A stretch of DNA of 59,755 bases, from positions 1 through 59,755 of the forward strand of contig CAJTRE010000015.1 of assembly GCA_910578495.1 (NCBI GenBank). The letters run 5' to 3'. Origin of the DNA: an uncultured Dorea sp. (lineage in GTDB: Bacteria > Bacillota > Clostridia > Lachnospirales > Lachnospiraceae). The position numbers and the translations under genes are program-made. How positions within the stretch are numbered: the first letter of the stretch is position 1; every line of letters begins with the position of its first letter. The notes beneath the pieces are model-generated. The model saw only the letters and a list, made by a program, of their open reading frames with translations, had not been told where the DNA came from and made no database searches. Of this stretch, positions 17,681 to 27,739 are shown one piece after another.

Positions 17681-18388
17681 TTATTTTCGTTTCAACAAAT
17701 TCAGCGATTCTTTTTCTTCTTTACTTACCCGGTATGACTCCCGAATCTTTTGAATGGTTTTATTATGTGTGAAATCATCCATTGTATTGTTCTCAAGGAG
17801 CACTCTTGTTTTTTCCGGAAATTTAACATAACAGATAGAAAGCGTCCATGCAGCCGCCATCTTCACGTAATATCCCTCGTGCCTGACATGATGACAGATA
17901 TCCAACACCTGGTCAATATACGTTTCATTCAAAAAATGATCCAGCAAAGACACAATCCCAAAACGTAACTCATATTCCCTTTTACTGCTTAAATACTTTT
18001 GAATATAAGCAAACGATTCCTCTTGATACTGATCCATAAATTTGTAAGTGTTGCTGCAACAATCACACACTGCCCAGTTATGAATCTTCGGAACAAATAT
18101 ATCCAGATAAGAAAACCGCTCGGAAAGTTCCATTTTCGCATAGGCAATCACAAGCCCCTCCATCATAATCTCCTCATGATAAGAACCCTCCCCGATTTTT
18201 ACTTTTGCTTCCTCAAGATAAGTACGAAAATCCCCCTTCGCAATCTCTTTCGCAATCTGTCGTACCTTCGGCATACGAACCCCCAACACCAAATTTGTTC
18301 CCGGCATTAAGCTTTGATTGAAACTTTTATATTCTACTTCGGATGCCTCTATCAATTTCTCTCTCGTTTCCTCAATGATATTACTCAT
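17681..18388 (-). CDS. DNA alkylation repair protein, AlkD-like
   Basis: A 235-residue HEAT-repeat protein. The start is placed at the ATG at 18388 (AAGGAG 7 bases upstream), which removes overlap with helD. Key segments are VRMPKVRQIAKEIAKGD, EEIMMEGLVIAYAK and DIFVPKIHNWAVCDCCS. The last has the Trp and Asp of the AlkD catalytic cleft. These monofunctional glycosylases remove N3/N7-alkylpurines. Confidence 0.88.
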   Translation of the reverse strand: MSNIIEETREKLIEASEVEYKSFNQSLMPGTNLVLGVRMPKVRQIAKEIAKGDFRTYLEEAKVKIGEGSYHEEIMMEGLVIAYAKMELSERFSYLDIFVPKIHNWAVCDCCSNTYKFMDQYQEESFAYIQKYLSSKREYELRFGIVSLLDHFLNETYIDQVLDICHHVRHEGYYVKMAAAWTLSICYVKFPEKTRVLLENNTMDDFTHNKTIQKIRESYRVSKEEKESLNLLKRK

Positions 18389-18416
18389 AACTTTCTCCTT
18401 CATTTCGCTTCCTTCA

Positions 18417-20516
18417 CTAATGCTCTTGATCCTGTTTCTGTATCTCATATACATACAATTCATGAAGAGCTCTTGTGGCGCTGATATATTTTGCCTGCTT
18501 ATAAAGTGGATTCCCGTTATCTCTCAATACAGCAAATACCCGGTCAAACTCTAACCCCTTCGCCAGATAGAAGGTTGTCACCGTAAGTCCTTTTCGAAAT
18601 GCCGACGTATCCCGATTCATATAATTTACAGAAAGTCCCCGCAGCTTCAACAGACGATAGACATCATATGCTTCTCCCTCTGACATCACAATCACTGCCC
18701 CTGTTTCATAAGGAGCCGCCGTATCTTCCTCTCTTTGCATCTGTCTTTCCATATCATCTAACGCCTCTTCCAGACTTCCCAATTTCTTTTCGTCCACTTC
18801 TTTTCCATGGCGTTTCAGTAATTCCAGATTCTCGTCACCACTCAGTGTTCTGGCATACTCAGCAATCTCGATAGTATTACGATAACTCTTATTCATTACA
18901 ATCTTCCGAATCTTCCTGCCAAAGATTTTAGGCAGAAAGGTAAGTACATCCTGAGGCTCCACATCCAAGGTCTGCGCCCGATCACCAAGGATTGTCATCT
19001 TACAGGAAAATAGATTCTCTAGAATCGTATACTGTAAATAAGAATAATCCTGCATCTCATCGATAACCAAATGCTTGATCATCTTACGCTTTGTACTGCC
19101 CATTAAACGATATTTCAGATAAAGCATAGGAAATACATCTTCATAATCCAGAATACGACGTTCCCATTCCACATCAGCAAGCGCCGGATAACCACATTCT
19201 TCCAAAAACCAATTATAGATTTTATACAAATCTTTCGTCACATACATTTGGTCAAATCCAGCTTGCAGCGCTTCCCTGTCTTCCTCGGAAATACTTTTCC
19301 CCCGCAGCGTCTCATATTCGTCAATAAAATACTCCATCACCGCATTCATCCGGTTTAACAACGGCTGATTCTGGAATTTAAAATAAAAAAGTTTCACAAT
19401 CTCATCCTCAGACTTACGGATTCCCTTGAAGGAAATACTGCGTATATCCATTAGCGAATCCTCCAGCATCGCTAAAAATCCTTCCATCTGTCCGACAAAG
19501 GCCGCAGACTGTTTCTCTTTATAACGGTGTCTCATCTTCACGTCCCGAAACCGCATTAGTTTTTCCAGATCATCATATCTGTCCTCACAGTCTTTCACTA
19601 CATCCCTCAGTTCCTTGTATGCAAAGATATCAAAACTCATTTCTCGGATATTTTCCTCTCCAAGCTCCGGCAGAATATGGGAAATATAATCCGAAAACAC
19701 ATTGTTAGGTGAAAGGATCAAGATATTGGACGCTTTCAAATTCTCTCTGTCATGATACAAAAGATACGCAATCCGGTGAAGAGCCACCGAAGTTTTCCCG
19801 CTTCCCGCCGCTCCTTGAATCACTAATATCTTATCTTTCGTATTGCGTATAATTGTATTTTGCTCTTTTTGAATCGTGCGTACAATATTTTTAAGTTGTA
19901 TGTCTCCATTACTTCCAAGTTCCTGTTTTAGTATCTCATCATCAATCTTGGTATCACTTTCAAAGGCATAGACTAATTTCCCATTCTGAATCTTATACTG
20001 CCATTTGGATGTAATCTCACCGCAAATCGTTCCAGAGGGCGCTTCATAAGAAGCCTCTCCCTTATCATAATCATAGAATAATGCACACACCGGAGCTCTC
20101 CAGTCATAAACCAGCGGCCACATTCCTGCTTTTGGCGCAAAATTTCCAATGCCGATATAGAATGATTCTGCTTCCTCCTCATCCTCATAGCGGAAATCCA
20201 CACGTCCAAAGTACGGCGACTCCAGCATTTTCTGAAGTCTCTGTATCATTCGCATTTTCTCTTGATTCGCATTGACTTGATGAAGAAGCGCCTGCTGATT
20301 ATCATAGATTTCGTAGCCATACTCATCCATTTCTGCATAATTTTCCCAGTAATAGTCATGCATATTCTTAATTTCCTGCTGACCTTCCGATAGACCGGCT
20401 TTCAATTCCGCAATCTTCGTTTCTATCTTCTCTGTTACATCCTGCAAAACTGCAAGATTTTCTGTATCATGTTTATTTTGTTCTTCTGCCTTAAATCCTG
20501 CTGTCATATCTTCCAT
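18417..20516 (-). CDS. helD: HelD-like RNA polymerase-associated UvrD/Rep-type ATPase
   Basis: A 699-residue SF1 helicase-like ATPase. An N-terminal coiled arm covers about residues 1-100. Walker A is IQGAAGSGKTSVALHRIAYL, Walker B is HLVIDEMQDYSYLQY, and a C-terminal motif is TTFYLAKGLEFDRV. The long antiparallel N-terminal arm is the mark of HelD, which removes stalled RNA polymerase from DNA. Length is slightly below B. subtilis HelD (774). The distinction from other UvrD-like proteins rests on this architecture. Confidence 0.85.
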   Translation of the reverse strand: MEDMTAGFKAEEQNKHDTENLAVLQDVTEKIETKIAELKAGLSEGQQEIKNMHDYYWENYAEMDEYGYEIYDNQQALLHQVNANQEKMRMIQRLQKMLESPYFGRVDFRYEDEEEAESFYIGIGNFAPKAGMWPLVYDWRAPVCALFYDYDKGEASYEAPSGTICGEITSKWQYKIQNGKLVYAFESDTKIDDEILKQELGSNGDIQLKNIVRTIQKEQNTIIRNTKDKILVIQGAAGSGKTSVALHRIAYLLYHDRENLKASNILILSPNNVFSDYISHILPELGEENIREMSFDIFAYKELRDVVKDCEDRYDDLEKLMRFRDVKMRHRYKEKQSAAFVGQMEGFLAMLEDSLMDIRSISFKGIRKSEDEIVKLFYFKFQNQPLLNRMNAVMEYFIDEYETLRGKSISEEDREALQAGFDQMYVTKDLYKIYNWFLEECGYPALADVEWERRILDYEDVFPMLYLKYRLMGSTKRKMIKHLVIDEMQDYSYLQYTILENLFSCKMTILGDRAQTLDVEPQDVLTFLPKIFGRKIRKIVMNKSYRNTIEIAEYARTLSGDENLELLKRHGKEVDEKKLGSLEEALDDMERQMQREEDTAAPYETGAVIVMSEGEAYDVYRLLKLRGLSVNYMNRDTSAFRKGLTVTTFYLAKGLEFDRVFAVLRDNGNPLYKQAKYISATRALHELYVYEIQKQDQEH

Positions 20517-20584
20517 CCATTTCTTTTATATCTACTCTTTCATTCTTAACGCCAAATACAAACCCTCTATTCTCTCATCAAAAC

Positions 20585-21358
20585 CTAACCAAGCGCCACA
20601 TCCAAAATCATCATGAGCACAAATCCTGCCGCAAATCCAATGGTTCCAATATTGCTGTGCTCACCTTCCGCCGACTCTGGAATGAGTTCTTCTACCACCA
20701 CATAGATCATCGCTCCCGCCGAAAATGCCAAAAGATATGGAAGGATTGGAGTCAAATATGCAGCAAATAAAAGTGTAATTCCCCCGGCAACAGGCTCCAC
20801 AATTCCAGATAATACCCCGAGCAAAAATGCCTTCCCTCTCCCACGCTCAGACCGGATTGGAAAAGACACAATAAAGCCCTCCGGAAGATTTTGAAGTGCG
20901 ATACCAAGAGACAGGGCAAATGCACCTGCCACCGTTACATTCGTGTTATTTGTAAGAAGTCCCGCAAACACCGCGCCACTTGAGATTCCCTCCGGAATAT
21001 TGTGAATAGTTACCGCCAGTATAAGCATGGTGGATTTCTTTAGCGAACACCCCGGCCCCTCACACTTCTTCGCTCCAATATGCAGATGCGGAATAATATG
21101 GTCAAGAAACAGCAAAAAGCCGATGCCGAGTACAAAACCTACCGCAGCCGGAACAAAGGCAAATTTCCCCATATGCTCCGACATATCCATAGCCGGAATA
21201 AGCAGCGACCACACAGAAGCCGCCACCATAACGCCCGCCGCAAAGCCGAGCAAAGATTTTTGAAACAATGGTTTCAATTCATTTCTCACAAATAGCACAC
21301 AGGCTGCACCCACAGCCGTACCTATAAACGGAATCATAATTCCCCAGAATATCGTCAT
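20585..21358 (-). CDS. ZIP family divalent metal transporter
   Basis: A 257-residue membrane protein starting at the ATG at 21358 (AGGAGGAATT upstream). It has eight helices. The metal-site helices contain AVTIHNIPEGISSGAVFAG and GIALQNLPEGFIVSFP, the HNxPEG pattern of ZIP helices IV and V. Most members import zinc, iron or manganese. Confidence 0.93.
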   Translation of the reverse strand: MTIFWGIMIPFIGTAVGAACVLFVRNELKPLFQKSLLGFAAGVMVAASVWSLLIPAMDMSEHMGKFAFVPAAVGFVLGIGFLLFLDHIIPHLHIGAKKCEGPGCSLKKSTMLILAVTIHNIPEGISSGAVFAGLLTNNTNVTVAGAFALSLGIALQNLPEGFIVSFPIRSERGRGKAFLLGVLSGIVEPVAGGITLLFAAYLTPILPYLLAFSAGAMIYVVVEELIPESAEGEHSNIGTIGFAAGFVLMMILDVALG

Positions 21359-21451
21359 AAATAATTCCTCCTCTAATGGAACTATCATACCATAATGGCT
21401 CAGCCGGGTACAGGCTGTTTTTCAATTAGATACACCCAAAAACGCAATTGA

Positions 21452-21477
21452 GGACGTTACCTTTTTAGGTTACGTCC
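21452..21477 (-). terminator. Terminator of the nfnA-nfnB operon
   Basis: GGACGTTACCT (21452-21462) pairs with AGGTTACGTCC (21467-21477) with one mismatch and a 4-base loop. It lies 8 bases after the nfnB stop on the minus strand. A T-rich stretch (GCGTTTTTGG) follows about 10 bases further. Confidence 0.65.
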
Positions 21478-21484
21478 CCTTTTA

Positions 21485-22870
21485 TTATTTTGATAAAAAT
21501 TCGTGTATTCCTTTCGCACCTGCTTTTCCGGCTCCCATCGCCAGAATTACAGTTGCCGCGCCTGTTACAGCATCTCCGCCTGCGAATACCGCCGCTTTTG
21601 ATGTCTGTCCGTTCTCTTCTTCTGCCACGATACATTTTCTCTTATTTGTCTCAAGCCCTTTCGTGGTAGAGGCAATCAATGGATTCGGTGAAGTACCAAG
21701 AGACATGATGACTGTATCCAGTTCAATCTCGTACTCAGATCCCGGAATCTCTACCGGACGTCTTCTTCCGGAAGCATCTGGCTCGCCAAGCTCCATCTTC
21801 ACAACTTTCATACCTTTTACCCATCCGTTTTCATCTACCAGAATTTCTTTCGGATTGGTCAGAAGGTCAAAGATAATACCCTCTTCTTTTGCATGATGTA
21901 CTTCTTCTACTCTGGCTGGAAGCTCTGCCTCGCTTCTACGGTACACAACGTGTACTTCTGCCCCAAGACGAAGCGCCGTCCTTGCAGCGTCCATAGCAAC
22001 GTTACCGCCGCCAACGACCGCAACTTTGTTACCTGCTGCAATTGGTGTATCATAAGAATCATCAAAGGCTTTCATCAGGTTGCTTCTTGTCAGATACTCA
22101 TTTGCAGAAAATACACCGTTTGCAGTCTCTCCCGGAATTCCCATGAACATCGGAAGTCCTGCGCCGGAGCCGATAAATACTGCCTCAAAGTCCTCTTCTT
22201 CCATCAACTGATCAATCGTTGTGGACTTTCCGATCACAACATTTGTCTCGAATTTCACGCCCAACTCTTTGACTTTCTCGATTTCTTTTTTTACCACTTT
22301 CTCTTTTGGAAGACGGAACTCCGGAATACCATATACCAGTACGCCGCCCAGTTCATGAAGCGCCTCGAAAACCGTCACCTCATAACCAAGTTTTGCAAGG
22401 TCGCCTGCGCAGGTAAGTCCGGACGGTCCAGAACCGATAACTGCTACCTTATGTCCGTTTGTCTTCTCTGCTTTTGCCGGCTTAATATCATTTTCTAATG
22501 CGTAATCCGCAACAAATCTCTCCAGTTTTCCAATAGATACCGGCTCACCTTTGATTCCTCGGATACATTTACATTCGCACTGAGACTCCTGAGGACAAAC
22601 ACGTCCGCAGATTGCCGGAAGTGCAGAAGACTCTCCAATCACTTTGTATGCACCATCGATGTCTCCATCTTTTACTTTAGAAATAAATCCCGGAATGTTG
22701 ATCGATACCGGACATCCCTCAATACATTTGGCATTTTTACAGTTCAGACATCTGACTGCCTCTTCCATTGCCTCTTCTTTATTATATCCGTAACAAACTT
22801 CTTCAAAATTTGCTGCTCTTTCCTTTGCGTCCTGCTCTCTTACAGGAACTTTCTTTAATACGTCTGCCAT
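21485..22870 (-). CDS. nfnB: NfnB: NADPH-binding subunit of ferredoxin:NADP+ bifurcating transhydrogenase (glutamate synthase small-subunit family)
   Basis: A 461-residue flavoprotein with N-terminal iron-sulfur cysteines (CLNCKNAKCIEGCP near residue 42, CGRVCPQESQCECKC near 93). Two Rossmann folds follow (VIGSGPSGLTCAGDL and VAVVGGGNVAMDAARTA). It is often annotated gltA. Directly after NfnA (the stop and start share a base) and without a glutamate synthase large subunit, it fits NfnB. NfnAB couples NADH, NADPH and reduced ferredoxin in the cytosol of anaerobes. Confidence 0.88.
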   Translation of the reverse strand: MADVLKKVPVREQDAKERAANFEEVCYGYNKEEAMEEAVRCLNCKNAKCIEGCPVSINIPGFISKVKDGDIDGAYKVIGESSALPAICGRVCPQESQCECKCIRGIKGEPVSIGKLERFVADYALENDIKPAKAEKTNGHKVAVIGSGPSGLTCAGDLAKLGYEVTVFEALHELGGVLVYGIPEFRLPKEKVVKKEIEKVKELGVKFETNVVIGKSTTIDQLMEEEDFEAVFIGSGAGLPMFMGIPGETANGVFSANEYLTRSNLMKAFDDSYDTPIAAGNKVAVVGGGNVAMDAARTALRLGAEVHVVYRRSEAELPARVEEVHHAKEEGIIFDLLTNPKEILVDENGWVKGMKVVKMELGEPDASGRRRPVEIPGSEYEIELDTVIMSLGTSPNPLIASTTKGLETNKRKCIVAEEENGQTSKAAVFAGGDAVTGAATVILAMGAGKAGAKGIHEFLSK

Positions 22871-23757
22871 TACTCATCACCTCCGCAATTGCCGCATCCA
22901 CCGTGATGGGTGTCGCCTTCCTGCAATTTCAACATTGCACGTCCTTCCTGCGTTTTGTACATCTGCTGTCTCTTCATAGCATTGTCAAAATCAACTAAGT
23001 GTCCGTCAAATTCCGGTCCATCTACACAGGCAAATTTCACTTCTCCGCCTACAATAACACGACAAGCGCCACACATACCCGTTCCGTCTACCATAATCGG
23101 GTTCATGCTCACAATCGTCGGAATGTCATATTTCTTAGTGGTAAGACATGTAAATTTCATCATAATCATCGGTCCGATGGCTACGCAGACATCATACTTG
23201 TTTCCTTTTTCCACCAACTCGTCCACCATAGTTGTAACCATTCCCGCATGTCCGTATGTACCGTCATCCGTACATGGATAATAATTTCCGGAAACTTCCT
23301 CCATCTCTTTTTCCAGAATCAGAAGGTCTTTCGTCTTGGCGCCAACGATAACATCTGCATCAATCCCATGTTCTTTCAACCACTTTACCTGAGGATAAAC
23401 AGGAGCTGCACCTACGCCCCCTGCTACAAACAAGAATTTCTTCTTCTTTAATTCTTCCACATCTTCCATCACGAATTCAGAGGCACATCCAAGTGGGCCT
23501 GTAAAATCGCGGAAAGTGTCTCCTGCCTTTAATTCGGTCATCTTTGTTGTGGATGCTCCAACCGGCTGGAACACAATCGTTACAATTCCTGCTTCTCTGT
23601 CATAATCACAGATGGTGAGCGGAATTCTCTCGCCTTTTTCATCCATCTTAACGATTACAAACTGCCCCGGCTCACAGTGTTTTGCAACACGCGGAGCTTC
23701 TACATCCATAAGATAAATGTTAGCGGCAAGCTTCTCTGCCTTCAATATCTTGTACAT
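22870..23757 (-). CDS. nfnA: NfnA: FAD/[2Fe-2S] NAD-binding subunit of NfnAB
   Basis: A 295-residue protein of the ferredoxin-NADP reductase type. It has an N-terminal FAD domain (GERIPLTICDYDREAG), an NAD fold (FVAGGVGAAPVYPQVKWL) and a C-terminal [2Fe-2S] cysteine set (DGTGMCGACRVIVGG, FACVDGPEF). Such subunits are also named SudB or PyrK-like. Pairing with the adjacent NfnB supports the bifurcating complex. The C-terminus ends in a Gly/Cys tail (GGCGNCGG), which may bind an extra metal. Confidence 0.88.
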   Translation of the reverse strand: MYKILKAEKLAANIYLMDVEAPRVAKHCEPGQFVIVKMDEKGERIPLTICDYDREAGIVTIVFQPVGASTTKMTELKAGDTFRDFTGPLGCASEFVMEDVEELKKKKFLFVAGGVGAAPVYPQVKWLKEHGIDADVIVGAKTKDLLILEKEMEEVSGNYYPCTDDGTYGHAGMVTTMVDELVEKGNKYDVCVAIGPMIMMKFTCLTTKKYDIPTIVSMNPIMVDGTGMCGACRVIVGGEVKFACVDGPEFDGHLVDFDNAMKRQQMYKTQEGRAMLKLQEGDTHHGGCGNCGGDE

Positions 23758-23790
23758 ATCGATTCCTCCTAATACTTAATCCTATAATAT

Positions 23791-23819
23791 ATGATAATGT
23801 ATTCAGACAAAAATATCAA
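23791..23819 (-). promoter_or_regulatory. Probable promoter of nfnAB
   Basis: On the minus strand TTGATA (23819-23814) is followed after 17 bases by TATCAT (23796-23791), about 34 bases before the nfnA start. No operator was recognised. Confidence 0.5.
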
Positions 23820-23827
23820 GTAAAACA

Positions 23828-25135
23828 CTATTCATTCATTTCCAACATATAATTTCTTGTTGTAATTCCACTTAAACGTCCACTATCAGTCACCAACACT
23901 GCTTTAAAGAGCGTCTCTCCTTCCGGCATGTCAATTGGTCCGGTATACTTCTTGGAAGAAGTCGTCGGATCTTCCCCTGACATCGTGTAGTATGCGCTGT
24001 ATCCATCTGGCACTTTAATCTCAATCTTCGTCTCGTCCTCATACTGTCCTGTAGACGGAGATACTGCCGGGGCTTCTTCGATCGGGAACTCTACAATATA
24101 GATTTTTTCCACGATTACACTTGGAATCCCATCATCATTGACGGCAAACACCTTAATAGGCGTCTTTCCCTCTTCAATCTTAATCGGTCCTCTATATTTG
24201 TTACTGGAAAATGTCGGATCAGAACCATCCGTTGTATAATACATCGCCATCCCACTGCCATCCAGACTCAATTGTTGTACTTCATCAAAAGGCTCGTCAG
24301 CCTCCAGACTGAACTTCGGCCTGCTCACAACATATTCTGAAAGAGCTTCCCGTACACTTTCCTCCGCCTCGTCCATAAGAATCGGAATTTTAAGAAGCTG
24401 CTCACTGTCGATGTAAAACTTAATACATGCTTTATAAAGATCCTTATTTTTCCGGTGCTTTATAATAGCGTCCTTAAAAACACCCTCTGCTCCATTTAGG
24501 TCGCTCTGCTTTACATACGTCTGGGCAAGTCCGTTATACGCCTCAGCTTTCGCATCATTTTTGCCAATCGCTCTTTTAAAATGTTCCTGCGCCGTAGAAT
24601 ATTCCTGATTATTGATCGCCCGGTATCCCTTACGCACAATACCTGCGTAGGAATTCTGATAAATAACGAAACAAACAGCGCCAATCGAAGCAACAATAAT
24701 ACCAAGCATAATGAGAACTTTCTGTCTTTTCTTTTTCAGCCTTGCTCTCTTTCGTTCTCTCTGGCGTCTGATATCTTCCTTGGTCACTGGTCCCTTTCTT
24801 CCGGTATTCATTCTCCCTGTGCCTGTACGTCCGGTTTTTCCGGACGGTGTCCGCCCGGTAGTCCCTGTGCGTCCGGTTCTTCCAGACGCCGTACGTCCCG
24901 GCTCCGTCCGCCCGGTATTTCTACGTGTCATGTCCCTGCGCTGATTCAAACGTGCATCGTCATAGACCAGATAATCCGTATCGTTTGTTCCATTGTTATC
25001 GATAGATACCTTAATCTGTTCGGTTAACATATCATCCAATGGATTATAGTCTGGAACGATTTGGATTTCCTGACCGCACACATCACAATATAACATACCT
25101 TCCGGTATCCTATGTCCGCAGTTTCTGCACCTCAT
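23828..25135 (-). CDS. Zinc-ribbon, Gly-Arg-Thr repeat, TPR and chitobiase-C-like domain membrane protein
   Basis: A 435-residue protein with an unusual domain order. An N-terminal zinc ribbon (residues 3-20, CRNCG and CDVCG) is followed by a low-complexity stretch of G-R-T repeats (about 73-115). Next come a very basic segment (120-138) and one membrane helix (about 139-160). TPR-like repeats cover about 170-250. Two copies of a CHB_HEX_C-like beta domain follow (YYTTDGSDPT near 305 and YYTMSGEDPT near 390). The basic side suggests the N-terminus stays in the cytoplasm with the beta domains outside. I infer an envelope scaffold; no specific function is known to me. Confidence 0.65.
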   Translation of the reverse strand: MRCRNCGHRIPEGMLYCDVCGQEIQIVPDYNPLDDMLTEQIKVSIDNNGTNDTDYLVYDDARLNQRRDMTRRNTGRTEPGRTASGRTGRTGTTGRTPSGKTGRTGTGRMNTGRKGPVTKEDIRRQRERKRARLKKKRQKVLIMLGIIVASIGAVCFVIYQNSYAGIVRKGYRAINNQEYSTAQEHFKRAIGKNDAKAEAYNGLAQTYVKQSDLNGAEGVFKDAIIKHRKNKDLYKACIKFYIDSEQLLKIPILMDEAEESVREALSEYVVSRPKFSLEADEPFDEVQQLSLDGSGMAMYYTTDGSDPTFSSNKYRGPIKIEEGKTPIKVFAVNDDGIPSVIVEKIYIVEFPIEEAPAVSPSTGQYEDETKIEIKVPDGYSAYYTMSGEDPTTSSKKYTGPIDMPEGETLFKAVLVTDSGRLSGITTRNYMLEMNE

Positions 25136-25142
25136 TGCTTCC

Positions 25143-25988
25143 CTAAACCTCCTGTTTCATAGCTGCTTTCAGACAGTTATACATTAACATCGCAACCGTC
25201 ATTAGACCAACTCCGCCCGGAACCGGTGTGACAGCCGCCGCTTTTTCCTTTACATTCTCAAAATCAACGTCGCCGCACATCTTATTCTCTGCATTTCTGT
25301 GTATCCCCACATCAATGACTACCGCACCGTCTTTGATATATTCTTTCGTAATAAACTTAGGTTTTCCTACAGCCACCACCAGTATATCCGCTCTTTTCGT
25401 AATTTCCTTTAGATCTTTTGTTTTAGAATGTGCAAATGTTACTGTACCATTTTCTCTCAACAAAAGCAAGCCCATAGGTTTTCCTACGATGTTACTTCTT
25501 CCTACAACAACACATTCCTTTCCGGCGATCGTAATACCGGAACGCTTGATGATCTCAATTACCCCTGCTGGTGTACAGGAAACCAAACCGTCTTCCCCAA
25601 TAAACATCCGTCCCACATTCTCCGGATGAAATCCGTCCACATCCTTTTGCGGGAGGATTGCTTTTACTACCACTGATTCATCTATATGCTTTGGGAGAGG
25701 AAGCTGTACCAGGATTCCATGCACTTTAGGATTCTGATTCAATTCTTCTATGAGATGAAGCAGCTCTTCCTGAGTAACAGACTCAGGAAATGTGTAGTTA
25801 AGAGACTCAATCCCTGTGTATTCACAGGCTCTATGCTTATTTCTAACATAGATGGAAGAAGCAGGATCTTCCCCCACCTGCACAACGGCAAGGCAGACAG
25901 ACCTTCCGTCTTCCTTTAACTTTGCCACCTGTTTTTTTATTTCATCTTTTATTTGTCCCGAGATTGCCTTTCCGTCTATTAACTGCAT
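25143..25988 (-). CDS. folD: Bifunctional methylene-THF dehydrogenase/methenyl-THF cyclohydrolase
   Basis: A 281-residue protein from the ATG at 25988 (GGAGG upstream), starting MQLIDGKAISGQIKDEIK. It has the catalytic YVRNKHRACEYTGI with Lys, HGILVQLPLPKHID, and the NADP-binding VVVGRSNIVGKPMGLLL. FolD interconverts methylene- and formyl-THF. It directly follows fhs on the same strand, a one-carbon/acetogenic arrangement. Confidence 0.97.
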   Translation of the reverse strand: MQLIDGKAISGQIKDEIKKQVAKLKEDGRSVCLAVVQVGEDPASSIYVRNKHRACEYTGIESLNYTFPESVTQEELLHLIEELNQNPKVHGILVQLPLPKHIDESVVVKAILPQKDVDGFHPENVGRMFIGEDGLVSCTPAGVIEIIKRSGITIAGKECVVVGRSNIVGKPMGLLLLRENGTVTFAHSKTKDLKEITKRADILVVAVGKPKFITKEYIKDGAVVIDVGIHRNAENKMCGDVDFENVKEKAAAVTPVPGGVGLMTVAMLMYNCLKAAMKQEV

Positions 25989-26010
25989 CTGTCTGCCTCC
26001 CTCAAAACGT

Positions 26011-27681
26011 TTAGAATAATCCGGTAATAATTCCTTCTTCAGAAACATCAATTCCATTTGCCGCAGGAACTTTTGGAAGTCCGGGCATCGTCATGATCGC
26101 TCCGGTAAGCGCTACAACAAATCCGGCACCTGCACTTACATATACTTCCCGGATGTGAATGTCAAAATTCTCCGGACGTCCTAACTTCTTCTGATCGTCA
26201 GACAGAGAATACTGATTCTTTGCCATACAAATCGGCAGATTTCCAAATCCCATGTCTGTAATCTTCGCTAGCTGCTTCTGCGCCGCCGGCTCATAAACCA
26301 CACCTTTTGCCCCATAGATTTCCTTAGCGATCGTCTCAATCTTCTCCTTCAGTGTAAGTTCATCTTCATAAAGCGTATGGAAATGACTTTCTTTGTTCTC
26401 CAACGTGTCAAGCACTTTCTTTGCAAGTTCTATTCCACCCTCGCCGCCTTTTGCCCATACTTCTGAAAGTGCGAACTCACAGTTTCTCTCCTCACAGAAT
26501 TTGCGTATAAACTCATTCTCAGCTTTGGTATCTGTCACAAAAGAGTTGAGCGTAACGATAACCGGAACACCGTATTTCTGAATATTCTCAATATGTTTCT
26601 CTAAATTTACAATACCTTTTGCAAGCGACTCTAAGTTTTCTTCTCCGAGATCACTCTTTGCAACCCCTCCATTATACTTTAAAGCTCTCACAGTTGCAAC
26701 TAAAACTACTGCATCTGGTCGAATTCCTGCTTTTCTGCACTTGATATCAAAGAACTTCTCTGCTCCTAAGTCTGCGCCAAATCCAGCTTCCGTAATCGTA
26801 ATATCACTCATTTTAAGCGCCATCTTTGTTGCACGCACACTGTTGCAGCCATGGGCAATATTGGCAAATGGACCGCCATGTACAAGTGCAGGCGTATGCT
26901 CTAGCGTCTGGATCAAGTTCGGTTTAATTGCGTCTTTTAATAACGCTGTCATTGCTCCGGTCGCCTGTAAGTCGTCTGCCGTCACCGGATTTCCCTCGAA
27001 ATTATAAGCAACGACGATTTTACCCAGTCGTTTCTTCAAGTCCTGAATATCGTCTGCCAGACAGAGAATTGCCATAATCTCAGAAGCTACGGTAATAACG
27101 AAATGGTCTTCTCTCACCATACCATCCATCTTATTTCCAAGTCCTACTACTATGTTACGTAAGTTTCTGTCGTTCATATCCAGACAGCGTTTCCATACCA
27201 CCTGTCTTGGATCAATACCAAGATCGTTCCCCTGTTGAATATGGTTGTCAAGCATTGCCGCAAGCAAGTTGTTTGCAGAGGTGATGGCATGAAAATCCCC
27301 GGTAAAATGAAGGTTTAAATCCTCCATAGGCACAACTTGGGCATAACCGCCCCCGGCAGCTCCGCCTTTGATACCGAAACATGGTCCAAGGGATGGCTCT
27401 CTAAGGGCAATCACAGCTTTTTTATTCAGTTTCGCCATTGCCTGTCCAAGTCCTACCGTTGTCGTAGTCTTTCCCTCTCCGGCCGGCGTCGGATTGATCG
27501 CTGTTACAAGTACAAGCTTTCCATCGGGATTGTCTTTCACTTTTTCCCATACTTCATCGGAAAGCTTAGCTTTATACTTTCCATAAAATTCCAGTTCATC
27601 CTCCCGGACACCCAATGCCTCTGCCACATCTTTAATATGCGCCATCTTTGCTCCCTGTGCAATCTGAATATCTGTTTTCAT
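26011..27681 (-). CDS. fhs: Formate-tetrahydrofolate ligase
   Basis: A 556-residue protein of full family length. It has the P-loop PAGEGKTTTTVGLGQAM near residue 67, the EPSLGPCFGIKGGAAGGGY folate segment and FVVALTGAIMTMPGLP near the C-terminus. It makes 10-formyl-THF from formate, THF and ATP. With folD and the cyclo-ligase it supports one-carbon supply. Confidence 0.97.
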   Translation of the reverse strand: MKTDIQIAQGAKMAHIKDVAEALGVREDELEFYGKYKAKLSDEVWEKVKDNPDGKLVLVTAINPTPAGEGKTTTTVGLGQAMAKLNKKAVIALREPSLGPCFGIKGGAAGGGYAQVVPMEDLNLHFTGDFHAITSANNLLAAMLDNHIQQGNDLGIDPRQVVWKRCLDMNDRNLRNIVVGLGNKMDGMVREDHFVITVASEIMAILCLADDIQDLKKRLGKIVVAYNFEGNPVTADDLQATGAMTALLKDAIKPNLIQTLEHTPALVHGGPFANIAHGCNSVRATKMALKMSDITITEAGFGADLGAEKFFDIKCRKAGIRPDAVVLVATVRALKYNGGVAKSDLGEENLESLAKGIVNLEKHIENIQKYGVPVIVTLNSFVTDTKAENEFIRKFCEERNCEFALSEVWAKGGEGGIELAKKVLDTLENKESHFHTLYEDELTLKEKIETIAKEIYGAKGVVYEPAAQKQLAKITDMGFGNLPICMAKNQYSLSDDQKKLGRPENFDIHIREVYVSAGAGFVVALTGAIMTMPGLPKVPAANGIDVSEEGIITGLF

Positions 27682-27739
27682 CTTCTCTTAGACCTGCCTT
27701 TCTTTTTCTTATGTATATTTGTATAGGTGCTTGTTCTAG

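Noticed and set aside
21893..22498. Long plus-strand frame opposite nfnB
   Set aside because: A shadow of the codon pattern of nfnB; no ribosome site or recognisable protein.
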